Shown here one piece after another: positions 30,148 through 40,997 of a stretch of DNA of 64,000 bases. The DNA is taken from positions 3,531,631 through 3,595,630 of the forward strand of contig BCIO01000001.1 of NCBI GenBank assembly GCA_001599975.1, written 5' to 3'. The notes beneath the pieces are model-generated. The model ran no database searches, was not told where the DNA came from, and saw only the letters and a list, made by a program, of their open reading frames with translations. Made by a program: the position numbers and the translations under genes. This stretch comes from Cystobasidiopsis lactophilus. Its lineage: Eukaryota > Basidiomycota > Agaricostilbomycetes > Agaricostilbales > Chionosphaeraceae. Each line of letters begins with the position of its first letter. The stretch's first letter is position 1.

Positions 30148-32085
30148 ATGGCTGCTTTAGAACCGGCTTCGAATGGCATCAATGCTGCTGCTGGGCCTTC
30201 CAAGTGAGGGCAGCCCTGTTCCTTGAGTCAATCAGTAGACTTAGAGCTACGACGTCTTCACAGATTGACTGAAGCTGTCGGTTTCTCGCCTTCGCTCTGC
30301 GCTCGAAGCAGCTGCTGAGCGGGGATTGTCTGTCGACAGAAATATGCGCACATTGACAAGATCCTGGACCGACCTGGGCCTTACACTGACATGGACTCCT
30401 TCACGCCCGGCGACACGGTGAGCGAGCGCCCTCATTGCCTGTCATGCGCTCCTGTTCGCTGATGCTGCATGGTTACGGGGGATGGCATCACAGGTCAAGG
30501 AGTTCCTGCACACCAAGTGCAAGATCCTCGTCATTGGCGCCGGCGGCTTGGGCTGCGAGATCCTCCAGAACCTGGCGCTCCTCGGCTTCCGCGACATCCA
30601 TGTCATCGACATGGACACCATCGACGTCTCCAACTTGAACCGCCAGTTCTTGTTCAGGTGCGCTTGCCCTCACACTCTAGCCATCCTTGGCAGGAGTTCA
30701 CTGTAGCACGCACAGGCCAAAGGACGTGGGCCGGCCGAAGGCTGTCGTCGCCGCCGAGTTCATCATGGCTCGAGTGCCTGGAGTGACTGTGACGCCGTGC
30801 GCTGCTCTTCACTTCATTGAATGAACCGTCATCGAAAGGGAGGGAGCGGCTTCACAGATACTACGGCAAGATCCAGGACAAGGACGACGACTACTACCTG
30901 TCCTTCAACCTCGTCATCTGCGGCCTCGACTCCATCGAAGCCCGCCGCTGGATCAACGCCACTTTGGTCAACTTGGTGGACCCGGAAAACCCGGACTCTC
31001 TCAAGCCGCTCATTGATGGTGGCACTGAAGGTGCGCCAGTTTTGACCTTACTTCAGACTTTCTTTCGACAATGTCTAAGGTTCGTGGACTTGGGTGCACA
31101 GGATTCAAAGGCCAGTCGCGCGTCATCTTGCCCACCATCTCCTCCTGCTACGAGTGCTCCTTGGACCTCATCACCCCGCCCACCGCCTTCCCCATCTGCA
31201 CCATCGCCAACACGCCCCGCCTGCCGGAGCACTGCATCGAGTGGGCCTCGGTGCTCGAGTGGCCCCGCGTGTTCAAGGACAAGAAGATGGACACCGACAA
31301 CCCGGACCACATCCAGTGGCTCTACGACGTCGCCTCCAAGCGGGCCAAGGAGTTTGGCATCGAGGGCGTCACCTGGTCCTCCACCCAGGGCGTCGTCAAG
31401 CGCATCATTCCAGGTGAGTGACTTGCCCGTGCCATATTCATTTCTTAAGAAATTCGTAACCTCCGCTACTCACAGGTGAATTTGACTCTCTCCTGTAGAC
31501 GATGCAACAGTCTCACAACCAAGTTCTCTTCACAGCTATTGCCAGCACCAACGCTGTCATTGCCGCTTCGTGCTGCAACGAAGCCTTCAAAATCGCCACG
31601 TCGTCGGCGCCCTACTTGGACAACTACATGTTTGTCCTCTTTCACCTAAATGTCTATGGACATTCCTTGATATTGGGATCACAGGCTCTACGTCGGCACC
31701 CACTCGGTCTATACCCACCAGTTCTCGCTGGACAAGAAGGAAGAGTGCCCGGTGTGCGGCGGCGAGGCCATCGAAGTCACCCGGCCTGGCGAGTCGACCT
31801 TGCAAGAGCTCATCGACTGGCTCCTGGAGAAGCCCGAGTTGTCAGTGGCCCTCCCCTTTTATCTGTTGTTCAGATATAGACTTGGTTGGTGACAGCCAAA
31901 TCAAGAGGCCCTCCCTGTCAATGGCCACCAAGCAGCTCTTCATGCAGGGCCCGCCTCAATTGCGCGAGGCGACGGCGCCCAACTTGGAAAAGAAGCTCAG
32001 CGAGCTCATGAGTGGCGGCGGCGACCTCACCGTGACGGACACTGCTCTGCCTTTTAGCCTGTCGCTCAGAGTGACTTTGGCTTAG
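30148..32085 (+). CDS. UBA3: NEDD8-activating enzyme E1 catalytic subunit
   Basis: With Ula1/APP-BP1 it adenylates NEDD8/Rub1 and forms a thioester, the first step of cullin neddylation. Motifs in order: [13 protein letters not shown], the ATP-binding [68 protein letters not shown], the catalytic-Cys segment [39 protein letters not shown] and a Cys pair CPVCGG before the C-terminal ubiquitin-like domain. Introns include 30418-30493, 30658-30715, 30797-30857, 31031-31101, 31414-31535, 31630-31684 and 31841-31895. ATG 30148 ([18 protein letters not shown]) is the likely start. The join from there to the exon at 30340 is unclear and may use a 13-nt exon near 30262. Confidence 0.92.
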
Positions 32086-32181
32086 AATTTGGGACCCCTT
32101 GAATTGAAAGAAGCTCCCTTATAGACGACTTGCTCGAACCTACACCCAGAAATCGAGAAGGCGCCGAAGGACCTTGGCAGG

Positions 32182-32259
32182 ATGAGAAATTCGCCACTTG
32201 CACTCGCCCGGCCAGCGCTCTCTTTTGCAACATGCAAAATGCCAGATGAGCCAACCTGA
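32182..32259 (+). other. upstream ORF in frame with MTG1, presequence-like
   Basis: ATG 32182 opens 25 codons (MRNSPLALARPALSFATCK...) and ends at TGA 32257-32259, directly abutting the MTG1 start codon and in the same frame. The peptide is Arg/Ala/Leu/Ser-rich with no acidic residue in its first 19 residues, like a mitochondrial presequence. Confidence 0.5.
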
Positions 32260-33937
32260 ATGGTTTTCAGACCTTTCCCCTTCCCCACGGCGCTGCCATC
32301 ATGGTACGCAGGGCACATGAACCTCGCCCTGCGAAAAATGGAGGCCAAGCTGCCAGAGGTCCACCTCTTTGTCGAAGTCAGGGATGCCCGGCTGCCCTTG
32401 ACCACCATCAACCCGGTCTTGAACAAGTTTGCCCGGAAGCAGCTGGGGCTGGCCAGGCTCATTGTGTACTGCCGGCGAGACCTGGGCGATGAGCGGTTCG
32501 AAAAGGTGTGGTCTTCCGCCTCGCCTTTTGGGCGTTTTCCAATAGCTGAAACAGCTCGAATCAGCCTTTGAAAGCAGCTTTTGAAGCGCTATCGAATGAC
32601 AAGGTCGTCTTTGCGAATAGTAACTCAAACGCAGATGCGCGAGCAGTCTTGCGAGAAATCATGCGTGAGCTCCTGCCTCTTGAAGCCCATTGGCGTCATG
32701 CTTATTCCTTATGTGGCCGAAAGACTTGGCGAAATCCAATAGGGACTTGCTTTCCGAGGCGCCAAGCTCGCCAGACTTGCGGGTCATGATCGGCGGCATG
32801 CCCAATGTTGGCAAATCTTCGATGCTGAATGCACTGCGACGAGCTGGAATGCACAAAGGTAGCGAAATTTACCCTTTATTGCATGGGGCGACGCTAAACA
32901 AGGTCGCTTTCAGGGAAAGCCGCTTTCACGGGCTCTAATCCAGGCGTCACCCGCAAGGTCACCGGCGTCGTCAAGATTTGGGATCGACCGAATATATACA
33001 TCTATGACACGCCAGGAATCATGAGGTCTTACTTGGGCAAAGGGGATTTCGCTTCCGAGCGAGCTCTCAAGATTGCTCTCAGCGGTGGGTGCCTTTCCTC
33101 CGCATTGGCTTTGACAATGGTTTGATGAACATCACATCCTCAGGTGGTATTAAAGATCATTTGTTCAGCTTGGAAACGCTAGGAGAGTATTTGCTCTGGC
33201 GGATCAACTACCGGTTCTTTCATCCCAGCGGCCCGACACCGCTCGACCAATTGCGTGGGTTTTGCCTTCCTATACAGCCCGCTTTGAGCTAAATTTGGTA
33301 GCGATATCTCACAGCTATCGGTCTCAAAAAGCTCATGCCGCCTTTTCCTCAAACTGACTTCGTCACTTTCCAAACCGCATTGGCTCAGCGCCTACAAATG
33401 ATCCAGCACGGTGGCATTTTGGACGAACCAAGAGCTATAAGGTGGTTTATTGAAGCCTTCCGGGATGGACGACTGGGAAGCTGGACCTTGGACGACCTGA
33501 CTTTCACCGGCCCTCACTACGCCCGCCTGGAAGATGGCACGCCGATTGTAGAAGCGCTGCCAGCTCCCGCTTCTAATAATACCCCAGCTCTGGTCCCTAC
33601 AGCAATGGCCATTGCAGACCCTGCCGCCCACATGGACACTTTGATGGTGTCCAACGACATGCCCTTGACGGCGCGGGTCAATCTAGCGGTGGCGACCTAC
33701 ACGCATCTTGAGGAGCAGCGCCTCCTCTTCCCTCACCCGGATAATATGTCCAAGCATCAGATAAAGAAGGTCGAAAAGGCAGAGCAGGCTCGCCACCGGT
33801 TGGCCAAGTGGGCAAAGATGGCTCGGCCCAAGAAACTCAAGAGCAATCGAGATCGGTCCATCTCCCTACTGGCCTTCAAGCGTCATGCAAAACGGAGGCG
33901 TCAGATGGCCAAGACTCGGACAAAGAAGCGGCGGTGA
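32260..33937 (+). CDS. MTG1: mitochondrial ribosome-associated GTPase 1 (circularly permuted YlqF/RbgA type)
   Basis: GTPase for assembly of the mitochondrial large ribosomal subunit, expected on the matrix side of the inner membrane. Six exons (32260-32505, 32565-32664, 32724-32858, 32914-33084, 33144-33254, 33315-33937; introns 55-60 nt) give 461 residues. The order is permuted as in YlqF: WYAGHMNLALRKMEAKLPEV, VEVRDARLPLTTINP, VYCRRDLGD (G4-like), FANSNSNADAR, then G1 IGGMPNVGKSSMLNALR, G2 GSNPGVTR and G3 IYDTPGIM. The long last exon adds a basic C-terminus ending KTRTKKRR. The main ORF itself lacks an obvious strong presequence; a presequence-like peptide sits upstream behind an in-frame TGA. 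Confidence 0.93.
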
Positions 33938-34444
33938 CGATTCCATCGGCTCCCACTCGTTGAGCAAGCCGGTTGGATTTCGACCATTGGTCTTTCGAGC
34001 GTCAGAGCATACACTCCACTCATTGTAAAACTTGTTTCACTTGTACTATCAATGGAAAGCCTCCGGCTTGTCGAGCTCGTCCTTTCCCCATGACATCTGT
34101 CTGCCATTCGGTCACTCAGTATCCTAAGATTCGCCAGAACAAGCTGGGGCGGGGACTCTGGTGCTGGATCAATGTGGCTGTAGAGAAGATCTCTCGCTCG
34201 TCAATTCGGAACGGCTCGTAAGGGGAAGCAAGCGAGCTCACAGAGGATGGCATCGCTCTGACGCGGCAAATCCCCGTAGACTTCCTTCTTAACTGGGCAG
34301 GAATACTGAGAACTGTAGAGGCTGGACGTCAGACAACGCTGGTGTAGGCGGGGGAAGACCAACGCACAGGGCCGTTTGCATCTCGAGCGCCTCAAAGTAG
34401 CCACAGGCGTACGCCGCTTTGGTGATTAGCTTGTTGAGTTGCTC
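33938..34444. other. intergenic or unresolved 3' region
   Basis: About 500 bp downstream of MTG1. Minus-strand exons of the small unknown gene to the right could extend into it, for example after a GTAAGAG donor at its current stop, but no convincing coding stretch was found. Confidence 0.35.
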
Positions 34445-34737
34445 TTACCCCAGTGTACTTGTCTGCCACTCTTCGAAGCCGCTTCGCAGAACCTGGAACA
34501 ACCACGCCAAGCTGTTAGGTTAGCCTCCGCATGACCCAAATGCCCACGGACCTCTGCGGCGACAACCATACGGGAGTCCACTTGAAAGGAATGGGATGGT
34601 AGAACGTCGCTAGGCCTGTAGTGGATCACAAAGCCGTTGCCACCGGCGCTTTCTTCGAGCCATTCGAGCCAGATGGTCGCAATGCCGCCGGCCTCAATCT
34701 GTAGATATAGAGGTCGATTGGGAGTCGCAACTTCCAT
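34445..34737 (-). CDS. small hypothetical protein, structure uncertain
   Basis: From ATG 34737 (MEVATPNRPLYLQIEAGGIA) the frame runs through TIWLEWLEESAGGNGFVIHY and HSFQVDSRMVVAAE. A GTCCGT...CCAG intron then joins in phase 0 to VLRSGFEEWQTSTLG and a stop at 34445-34447, about 80 residues in all. Codon use looks coding, but the family is not recognised. The start could lie further upstream: the frame is open to 34836, and another ATG occurs near 34864 in a different frame. The end could be extended because GTAAG overlaps the stop. It lies in the same orientation as, and just downstream of, ISY1. Confidence 0.35.
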
Positions 34738-34927
34738 AGTGAGGTTGCCGTTCAGGAGCAACCCAGACGAACCCAGAAAAATGATCCGCCAACGGCGTGG
34801 CGGGGGGAAACCGTTGCCGCTCCAAATTTGACTCAAAAGTTGAGAGTGATGCTATTCGGAGCCATCAGAATGGTCAGAACAAGTATGACAAGGCAAGCGG
34901 CGGTGAAAAATTGCAACCTTTTAGTAG

Positions 34928-36220
34928 CTACCGCACATACTCCTTCAGCAAGTCCGCTTTTTGCCTGGCCAGGATGGCCTTTTCGACCTCTCTTCGGTTG
35001 GGCGTGTGCAGCTGCAAGTCTTCCTTGTCCAGCACGGTCAACATGCGGTGGCCGCCCGCTTCCGCCTGGCCGTCCGCTCCCTTGGTCCGCTTGCCCGCTC
35101 CGTCGTCGCCATCCTCCAGCGCCTTGCGCTTCTCGCCCGTCGCTGCCGTTTCGGCTACTGGTGCTGGTGTTGGGCCGAAATGAAGGGTGATCCATTCAGC
35201 TTTGGGGCAAGGCGGCATCGGCGCATCCTCGGGCAGGCCCAGCAGCGTTTCGATGGTCGACCATTGGTCTTCCCAACCTAATAGCACACAGTTCATGGTA
35301 AAACACTGGTCTCTAGAATATGAATGAGGTTTTGAACGCACCTTCTTCCTCGGCTGCCCGCTCGAAAGCCAACAAAGCCTCGTCGCTGTCCGCCGTGTCG
35401 CCGTAGTACACGGGGTCTTGATTTGAGAAGATGGACACCTTCTGCTCCTTGAGCTCCTTCGCTTCTCGGGCTTCGCTGGCTGTCAAAGGAGTGCGCTGGG
35501 ATTCAGAGAACGAAAATCGAATCGAGGAGGGCACACCACCGACCTTGCGCTTCAAAGAGCTCCTTGACACCTGGTAAATCTTTTGCGCGCCCAAAGTATC
35601 TGTGCAGAGTCTGAACTACACGCATACACCAGGTAAACGAGGGAGAGCCCAAGAACGCACTTGTAGCCTCGCATACCGGGCACCTCTGTGCCGTCGTCCA
35701 TGACCATCCTGGGCGCTGCTCTTCGGTAGTTGGCGCCGCCGAGGTTGATGATCTGGTTCTCCCAGTGCCACTTCTCCCGCAGGAGCTTGTTGATCTCGTC
35801 GTTCAAGTCGCGCACCTCGTAATCCGTCAAGTTGACTGTTCGCCGACGAAGACCGCCCTATCAGCACATTGTAGATGATGATAGTATTGGGAGACATGAC
35901 GAACCATCCTGGATCTTGGACACCTTGCGGCTGATGTCCCTGAGCAGCTCGCCCCTCCACCGCTCCGCCTGCCGCAAATCTGTGCACATCGACGCTATCC
36001 GCGGCCGCTTGTCGCCTCGGTTGACCATTCCCATCTCCACCATCTTCTGCTCCCGAAACCGGTACAGCATCGACCTGTGCGAGAACGAATGAGCCGCTAT
36101 CCTTGACAAGCGGATTTTGGAGGGCGAATGCAAACGCACTGTGACTTCTCCTCACTGCGTGCAACCGCATCAGCGATTGTTCTTGGACTCAAGGAGACAT
36201 GCGACTCACTTTCTGGCCAT
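34928..36220 (-). CDS. ISY1: pre-mRNA-splicing factor Isy1
   Basis: NineTeen-complex-associated spliceosome protein that acts around the first catalytic step. The N-terminus is assembled from exon 1 (36220-36210), a 15-nt exon 2 (36154-36140) and exon 3 starting at 36074, giving MARNEEKSQSMLYRFREQK, the exact family start. Further landmarks are RPRIASMCTDLRQAERWRGE, YEVRDLNDEINKLLREKWHW, IINLGGANY, MRGYKYFGRAKDLPGV (across an intron), a coiled segment SEAREAKELKEQKV and a C-terminal EKAILARQKADLLKEYV ending at TAG 34928. A Lys/Asp-rich linker (KRKALEDGDDGAGKRTKG) precedes the C-terminal helix. At least six introns. Confidence 0.93.
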
Positions 36221-36409
36221 CTTGACAAGCTGGTTGCTGGACGAATCGGCGCACAAGGCCTTCGCACGAAAATCGCCCTGCTCGCGAGCCAACTTTCGAC
36301 TTCTGGGACAAGTCTCCAAGAATTCCTCAATATTGACTAGAGTGATAGCTTGTAGTACAACAGAGTCTATCAGACATCCCAAGGACAAGTCACTAGGACT
36401 CAGATAGGC

Positions 36410-37788
36410 TCAATGCCACTTGAACAGGGTCTTCTTGCTGCTGAAGCCCGCCTCCTGGCCCGCCACCGCCTCCTGCACCTTCTTGATCAGAGCGTCGCCC
36501 GTCAAGCCAGCGAGGTCGACGATCTGGTGCTGCGGCGCGCGGAGCTTCTTGGACCGGATGAACTCGCCCAGCTCCTCAAACATCTCGTCCCGCTCCGCCT
36601 GGGTGTGGGTGGACCGCCAGCGGCCAAAGTTGAAGCCTCGAGCACGGCCATCGCGGAAGATGAAGAAGGCGTTGGCGAAGGAGAGCGGTTTCTTGGACAA
36701 GGCGCCGTAGGTAGCTGCAGACACCGACTCCGTCATCAATCTGTGAAGTCAGAAAGAGAGGAACCATTCCTACCGACAGTTCCAGACTCCGCCAACACGC
36801 TCAGAAGCGGGATGGTGTCTGGGCCAGAGACGCAGTTCAAGCCCAACCGAACGCCCTTGCCCTTCGTGAGCTCCATCACCCACGGCTTGAAGTCCTTCTT
36901 GTGAGCCTCCGCGTGCGTCACCACATAGTCAGCGCCGAGCGATTTGAGGTAGTCCTTGAGCTCTTGCGTCTTGGCCTCGTTGGGCCGCTCACGGATCAGG
37001 TTGATTGTTTTGTGCCCGAGGGCTTTTGCCAGTTGAATGACGCCTTGGCCGACAGCTGTGAGGCGGCGCATCATCGTTGAGTCAGAAACAATCGAACTGT
37101 TCAAGTGCTGACACTCACAAGAATTGGAGCCATTCTGAATGACGAACTCACCAGGCTCCAGGTCGATAAAGTCTTTTAGCATCCGCAAAGCCGTTGTTGG
37201 GCTATCAAAAAGGTCAAAGAATGAGAAAAGTAGACAAGATAGTAAGACCGGGACCCACTTTGAGCTGAGAGTGCATGCCTCCACCGCGCTCAACCCTCGA
37301 GGCGCCACCGCCAGGTGCTTTTGGTCCAACACTTGCCGGCTCTGCCAGGTCCCCATCTGCACCGTGCGCATCACAATTTGCTGCCCCGGCTTGAACTCCG
37401 TAACGTCCGACCTGTTCGCGTACACAAACAGCTGAGTTGGGTTCAACTAAGGCAATGGAGGCACGAACCCGACTTCCTCGACCACTCCAGACCCTTCACT
37501 TCCACAGATGTACGTCTCCTCGCCAGGCCGCAGCTGAGGCCGGTTCGCCGCCTTCAAGTTGTACTTGCCCTCGATCACATTGAGGTCGGCTGGGTTCAAG
37601 GAAGACAGCTCGTGGCGAAACAGCACATCGGTCGGGCCCAGCTTTGGTGTCTCGTAGGTGAAAGCTTTAAGCACTTCAGAAGGCTTGCCCTCGCAGTTGC
37701 GGACGATGGCGTGCGACGAGGCGAACCGGCTGAGACTGCCTGCAGACCTCGACACAGAGTCGGTCGCAACACGCAGAGACTTGAGCAT
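36410..37788 (-). CDS. ETR1: mitochondrial trans-2-enoyl-[ACP] reductase
   Basis: NADPH-dependent last step of mitochondrial type II fatty-acid synthesis, which supplies octanoate for lipoate. From ATG 37788 the first 30 residues (MLKSLRVATDSVSRSAGSLS, then RFASS) are a typical mitochondrial presequence. MDR-family landmarks follow: SSLNPADLNVIEGKYN, ICGSEGSGVVEEVG, VAPRGLSAVEACTL, NPTTALRMLKDFIDLEPGEF, the Rossmann stretch QNGSNSAVGQGVIQLAKAL, INLIRERPN, LGADYVVT and NCVSGPD. The last exon has RARGFNFGRWRSTHTQAERD and ends at 36410. The N-S-A-V-G-Q-G-V-I-Q run is split by an intron. Four to five introns in all. Confidence 0.93.
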
Positions 37789-38244
37789 GATCGTCGTGCT
37801 GAATCTCTTCAGGCCAAATCAAACCAATACACCCAAATTCACAGACTTCAGACCGCTAGCTCGCGCCAAGGGCAAAGGACGAGATTTGGTCGTTTGAATG
37901 GAACCGCCAATCCGCGTTTTTGGAGAGACTTTGTTGCTTGTGCGGGACTGGTGGTCGTGCTTAAGATCAAGAGCCCAAGATGTCGCTCAAAATGGAGGGA
38001 GACAGAAGCAGGCGGCGTTCTAAAAGTCATTTGGTGCCGCTGCCGAGGTCGGCAAAGCTGGACCTCAAACGCCTCTTGATCTTTGACCATCGGCCTCCTG
38101 CTGCTCGCTAGTTGTCGTACAATCGACCAAAAGTGCCGAGAAAAGTTTCCAAGAGCCAGTATTTTGCCTTGCCTTGTCACTTGCCGACATTTTCTGCCTC
38201 GAAGTCCTTCCTGCCCCACCCCGCCTGTTTATTTGCCTTGCAAA
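37789..38244. promoter_or_regulatory. divergent promoter between two mitochondrial-enzyme genes
   Basis: 456 bp between the ATGs of ETR1 (minus) and the CoA-transferase gene (plus), both with N-terminal presequences. No gene lies inside. Shared regulation is possible but no specific box was identified. Confidence 0.45.
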
Positions 38245-39811
38245 ATGCTTGCCAGACTCGTCAAGCCAAGGAGCTATCTTCCTGCCACTCGTCTATTTGC
38301 GACACATGTGTCCCCGACCGACCGGCCGCTGGCTGGCATTCGCGTCCTCGACCTTTCCACGGCGGTGGCGGGCCCGTCGTGCGCGATGTACTTGGCAGAT
38401 TATGGCGCTGAAGTGATCAAGGTTGAAGTGCCGATTAAGGGAGATGACACTCGTAAGCTCTCTGGCTTGAAAAGTCGCGTCGCCACCGCTAAATGAACTC
38501 TTGCATGCAGGCGGCTATGGGCCATTTCTCCAGTACAACGGGTCCGAGAAGCCGGATGCAGCAAAACACCTAAAGCAAGAGGGTATCTACTACTTGGGCA
38601 TGAACCGCAACAAGAAGAGCTTGACCCTCAACTTGAAGGACCCGAAGGGCATCGAGATTGCCAAGGAGCTCCTCAAGTCGTCCGACATTCTCCTTGAAAA
38701 TGTGAGCGTTGTTGCTCTGAATGGTTGTAATTGATATTAATCTGACGAACAGAACATCACCGGTCGGCTGGATCGATTCGGATTGGGCTATGAAGACGTG
38801 AAGGCAATTAAGCCGGACATCATCTACGCGTCCATCACCGGCTACGGCCAGACTGGGCCGTACAAGACTGCTCCAGGCTACGATGCTGTCATTGGATGCG
38901 AAGCGGGCCTCGTCTACTCGTAAGCATTGTCTTGAACGACACATTGATCTTGCTCACGCCGCCCGCATCCAGAACCGGCGAACCAGACGGCAACCCTGTT
39001 AAGCCTGGAAGCCCAGTTACGGATTTCACCACTGGCCTCAACGCATGTCAGGCTGTCTTGGCAAGCCTGTTCGCGAGGTCGCGGACTGGCAAGGGCGCGC
39101 ACATTGACATCAGCATGTTCGACACCCAAGTTTCCACCCTCGGCCTCTTGTCTCATGCATGGCTAAACGCTGGCCAAGAAGTTGTTCGCGTTGGCACTGG
39201 GCACACCACGTTCGTTCTCTGACACTATTGCTGAAGCGCCACTGAGCACTCGAATCGCAGTGTTGGACCTTGGGGAATCTTTGAGACCTCTGATGGCTAT
39301 CTCATGATTGGCATTGCCAACAACAGCCAATTCGAAAAGTTGTCAAGGGCATGCGGGAGGGAGGACTGGATCACAAATGACAAGTACAGCACGAACACGA
39401 ACCGAGTCGTCAACAAGGTGGAGCTGCGGCAGGAGATTGAGAACGTCTTCCGCACCAAGACGATGGCGCAGTGGTGCGAGCTGTTCGTGAACAAGTTTCC
39501 GCACGGCCGGGTCAACAACATGGAGCAAGTCTTCAGCCACCCGCAGCTGCTCCACCGTGGACTGGCGGAGGAGATCCCTGTATGTTCTTCGCTTCATACC
39601 CCTCAATTCATCAGCTCAATGTTAGATCGCCTGAAAGCATCCTCATTTGGGCTCCGTCAAGGTAGTGGCGTCGGCCCCGGTGTTCAACGGCAAGCGGCTG
39701 GCCGCCTACCGCCACCCGCCTCTGCTCGGCGAGCACAACGAGGAGATCTTGGAGACTATTGGGTATGACAAGGCGGCGGTCAAGGAGTTGCAGACGAAGG
39801 GCGTGATTTAA
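38245..39811 (+). CDS. CaiB/BaiF (class III) CoA-transferase, SUGCT-like, mitochondrial
   Basis: Moves CoA between carboxylic acids; the closest known relatives are succinyl-CoA:glutarate CoA-transferases. Six exons (38245-38452, 38511-38701, 38753-38919, 38973-39209, 39261-39579, 39638-39811; introns 51-58 nt) give 431 residues. The N-terminus ([20 protein letters not shown]) is a presequence. Family motifs: [104 protein letters not shown] and [11 protein letters not shown] with the catalytic Asp expected in this last region. The C-terminus has [20 protein letters not shown]. In the last intron a nearer AG at 39625 would put a TGA in frame, so the acceptor at 39637 is preferred. Confidence 0.92.
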
Positions 39812-39852
39812 TGGAATCACACTTCCTTAGTTTCCATCTCTCTAATGACCGA

Positions 39853-40515
39853 CTAGAACCCATCTAAAGCGAGACAGCAGCATTCTGAGATCACCACACA
39901 AATTGCACATTGCCCCAAGGTCGAAAGCGTGCTGTTGCCCTGCCGAGGCTGAACGACGTATTGGATGTTCTCGGATTGCTGTGGCGGTGGGGGGAAGTAT
40001 TGCTGCTGCTGATATTGTGGATTGTAGTTCGGCGGTGGAGGGACCTGCATTTGCTGCTCTGTATTTCGAAGGGTGAGAACAATGAGGAGAACGCGTCTTG
40101 CCGATGCCTACGAGGTTGGTACTGGACGAAAGCGATAAGTTGACGCATTAGACCACTGAGGATACACTGAGAGTTACCTGGTACGGCTTCTGAGCTGACG
40201 GAGGTGGCATACTGGGTGGGTTGTACTGGTTGATCTGCTTGAGCGATTTGCCACCGCCTCTCGAAGGGCACTTTTACCTGAGCCATCTGCGGCGCTGGGC
40301 TTCCATGATAATGAGGACGAGTAGAGGCCGATGGTAGAGGTGGAGGGCTCCCAGGATGAGGAGACTACGAAACGCAAAGTCGGACTTGAGACACAGCCGC
40401 CTCAAGGCTGCGGAAGGAGAACCGACCTGGCTCTCACATTTCTAGCTTCCGGCTTTTGGATTCAGTCGAAAGGACACACCTTGCCATCAGGATGGTAGTA
40501 GTCTTGATTAGCCAT
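39853..40515 (-). CDS. Pro/Gln/Tyr-rich protein with C-terminal Cys cluster (CYSTM-like), gene 1
   Basis: From ATG 40515 the first exon reads MANQDYYHPDGK. Later exons encode low-complexity SPHPGSPPPLPSASTRPHYH, INQYNPPSMPPPSAQKPYQ and PPPPNYNPQYQQQQYFPPPP, and the last exon ends with CAICVVISECCCLALDGF at TAG 39853. A long disordered Pro/Gln/Tyr part followed by a short hydrophobic Cys-rich tail is the layout of CYSTM/cornifelin-like fungal proteins. Their tail is thought to sit in or near the plasma membrane, sometimes with a stress-related role. The Cys tail is shorter than usual. Intron positions within the repeats are tentative. A second protein of the same style lies next to it on the same strand. 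Confidence 0.65.
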
Positions 40516-40997
40516 GGTCGTTTCGACTCTAGAACCGAGACTTGAAACGACGTCGAGAAGGCGTTCTCCCGTCAGTCTTCTGGGTGGTGGGTCGTCCCAG
40601 TCTCTCTGGGGCGAAAGGCAAAAAAGGAAGGGTTTACAATAGTCCCACTGGGCGGGGTGTAGAATTGCAGACAAGAAAAGCCGGCCACCAACGTGTGCGT
40701 TCGGGCAGCAAAAACCGGAAACCTCGCCGACGTGGAAGCCGGAAGCGAATGATTGGTACAGAAGTGCAGAAAGAAGAAAGTGTCCACCCCAAAACAGAGA
40801 GAGAGAGAAAGCCCTTGGGAGAAGACGACCGGTTTTTCATAGATGGTGGTGGTTGCCAGCGAATTAAAGATCGTGCAAGGGTGGTGGGATTTCGAGCGGC
40901 GGCCGGGCCGGGATCGACGTTTACAGCAAGCAGTCGCACTGCCCGACCAACTCCGATCAGCCACGAGCCCTAGATTAAGGAGGGCGGCGGTGCTCAC

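Noticed and set aside
30435-30786. Plus-strand frames within the UBA3 5' region as a separate gene
   Set aside because: They are out-of-frame shadows of UBA3 exons and introns.
39580-39625. A 46-nt intron near the end of the CoA-transferase gene
   Set aside because: Using the first AG would bring a TGA into frame after two codons; the AG at 39637 gives the conserved C-terminus.
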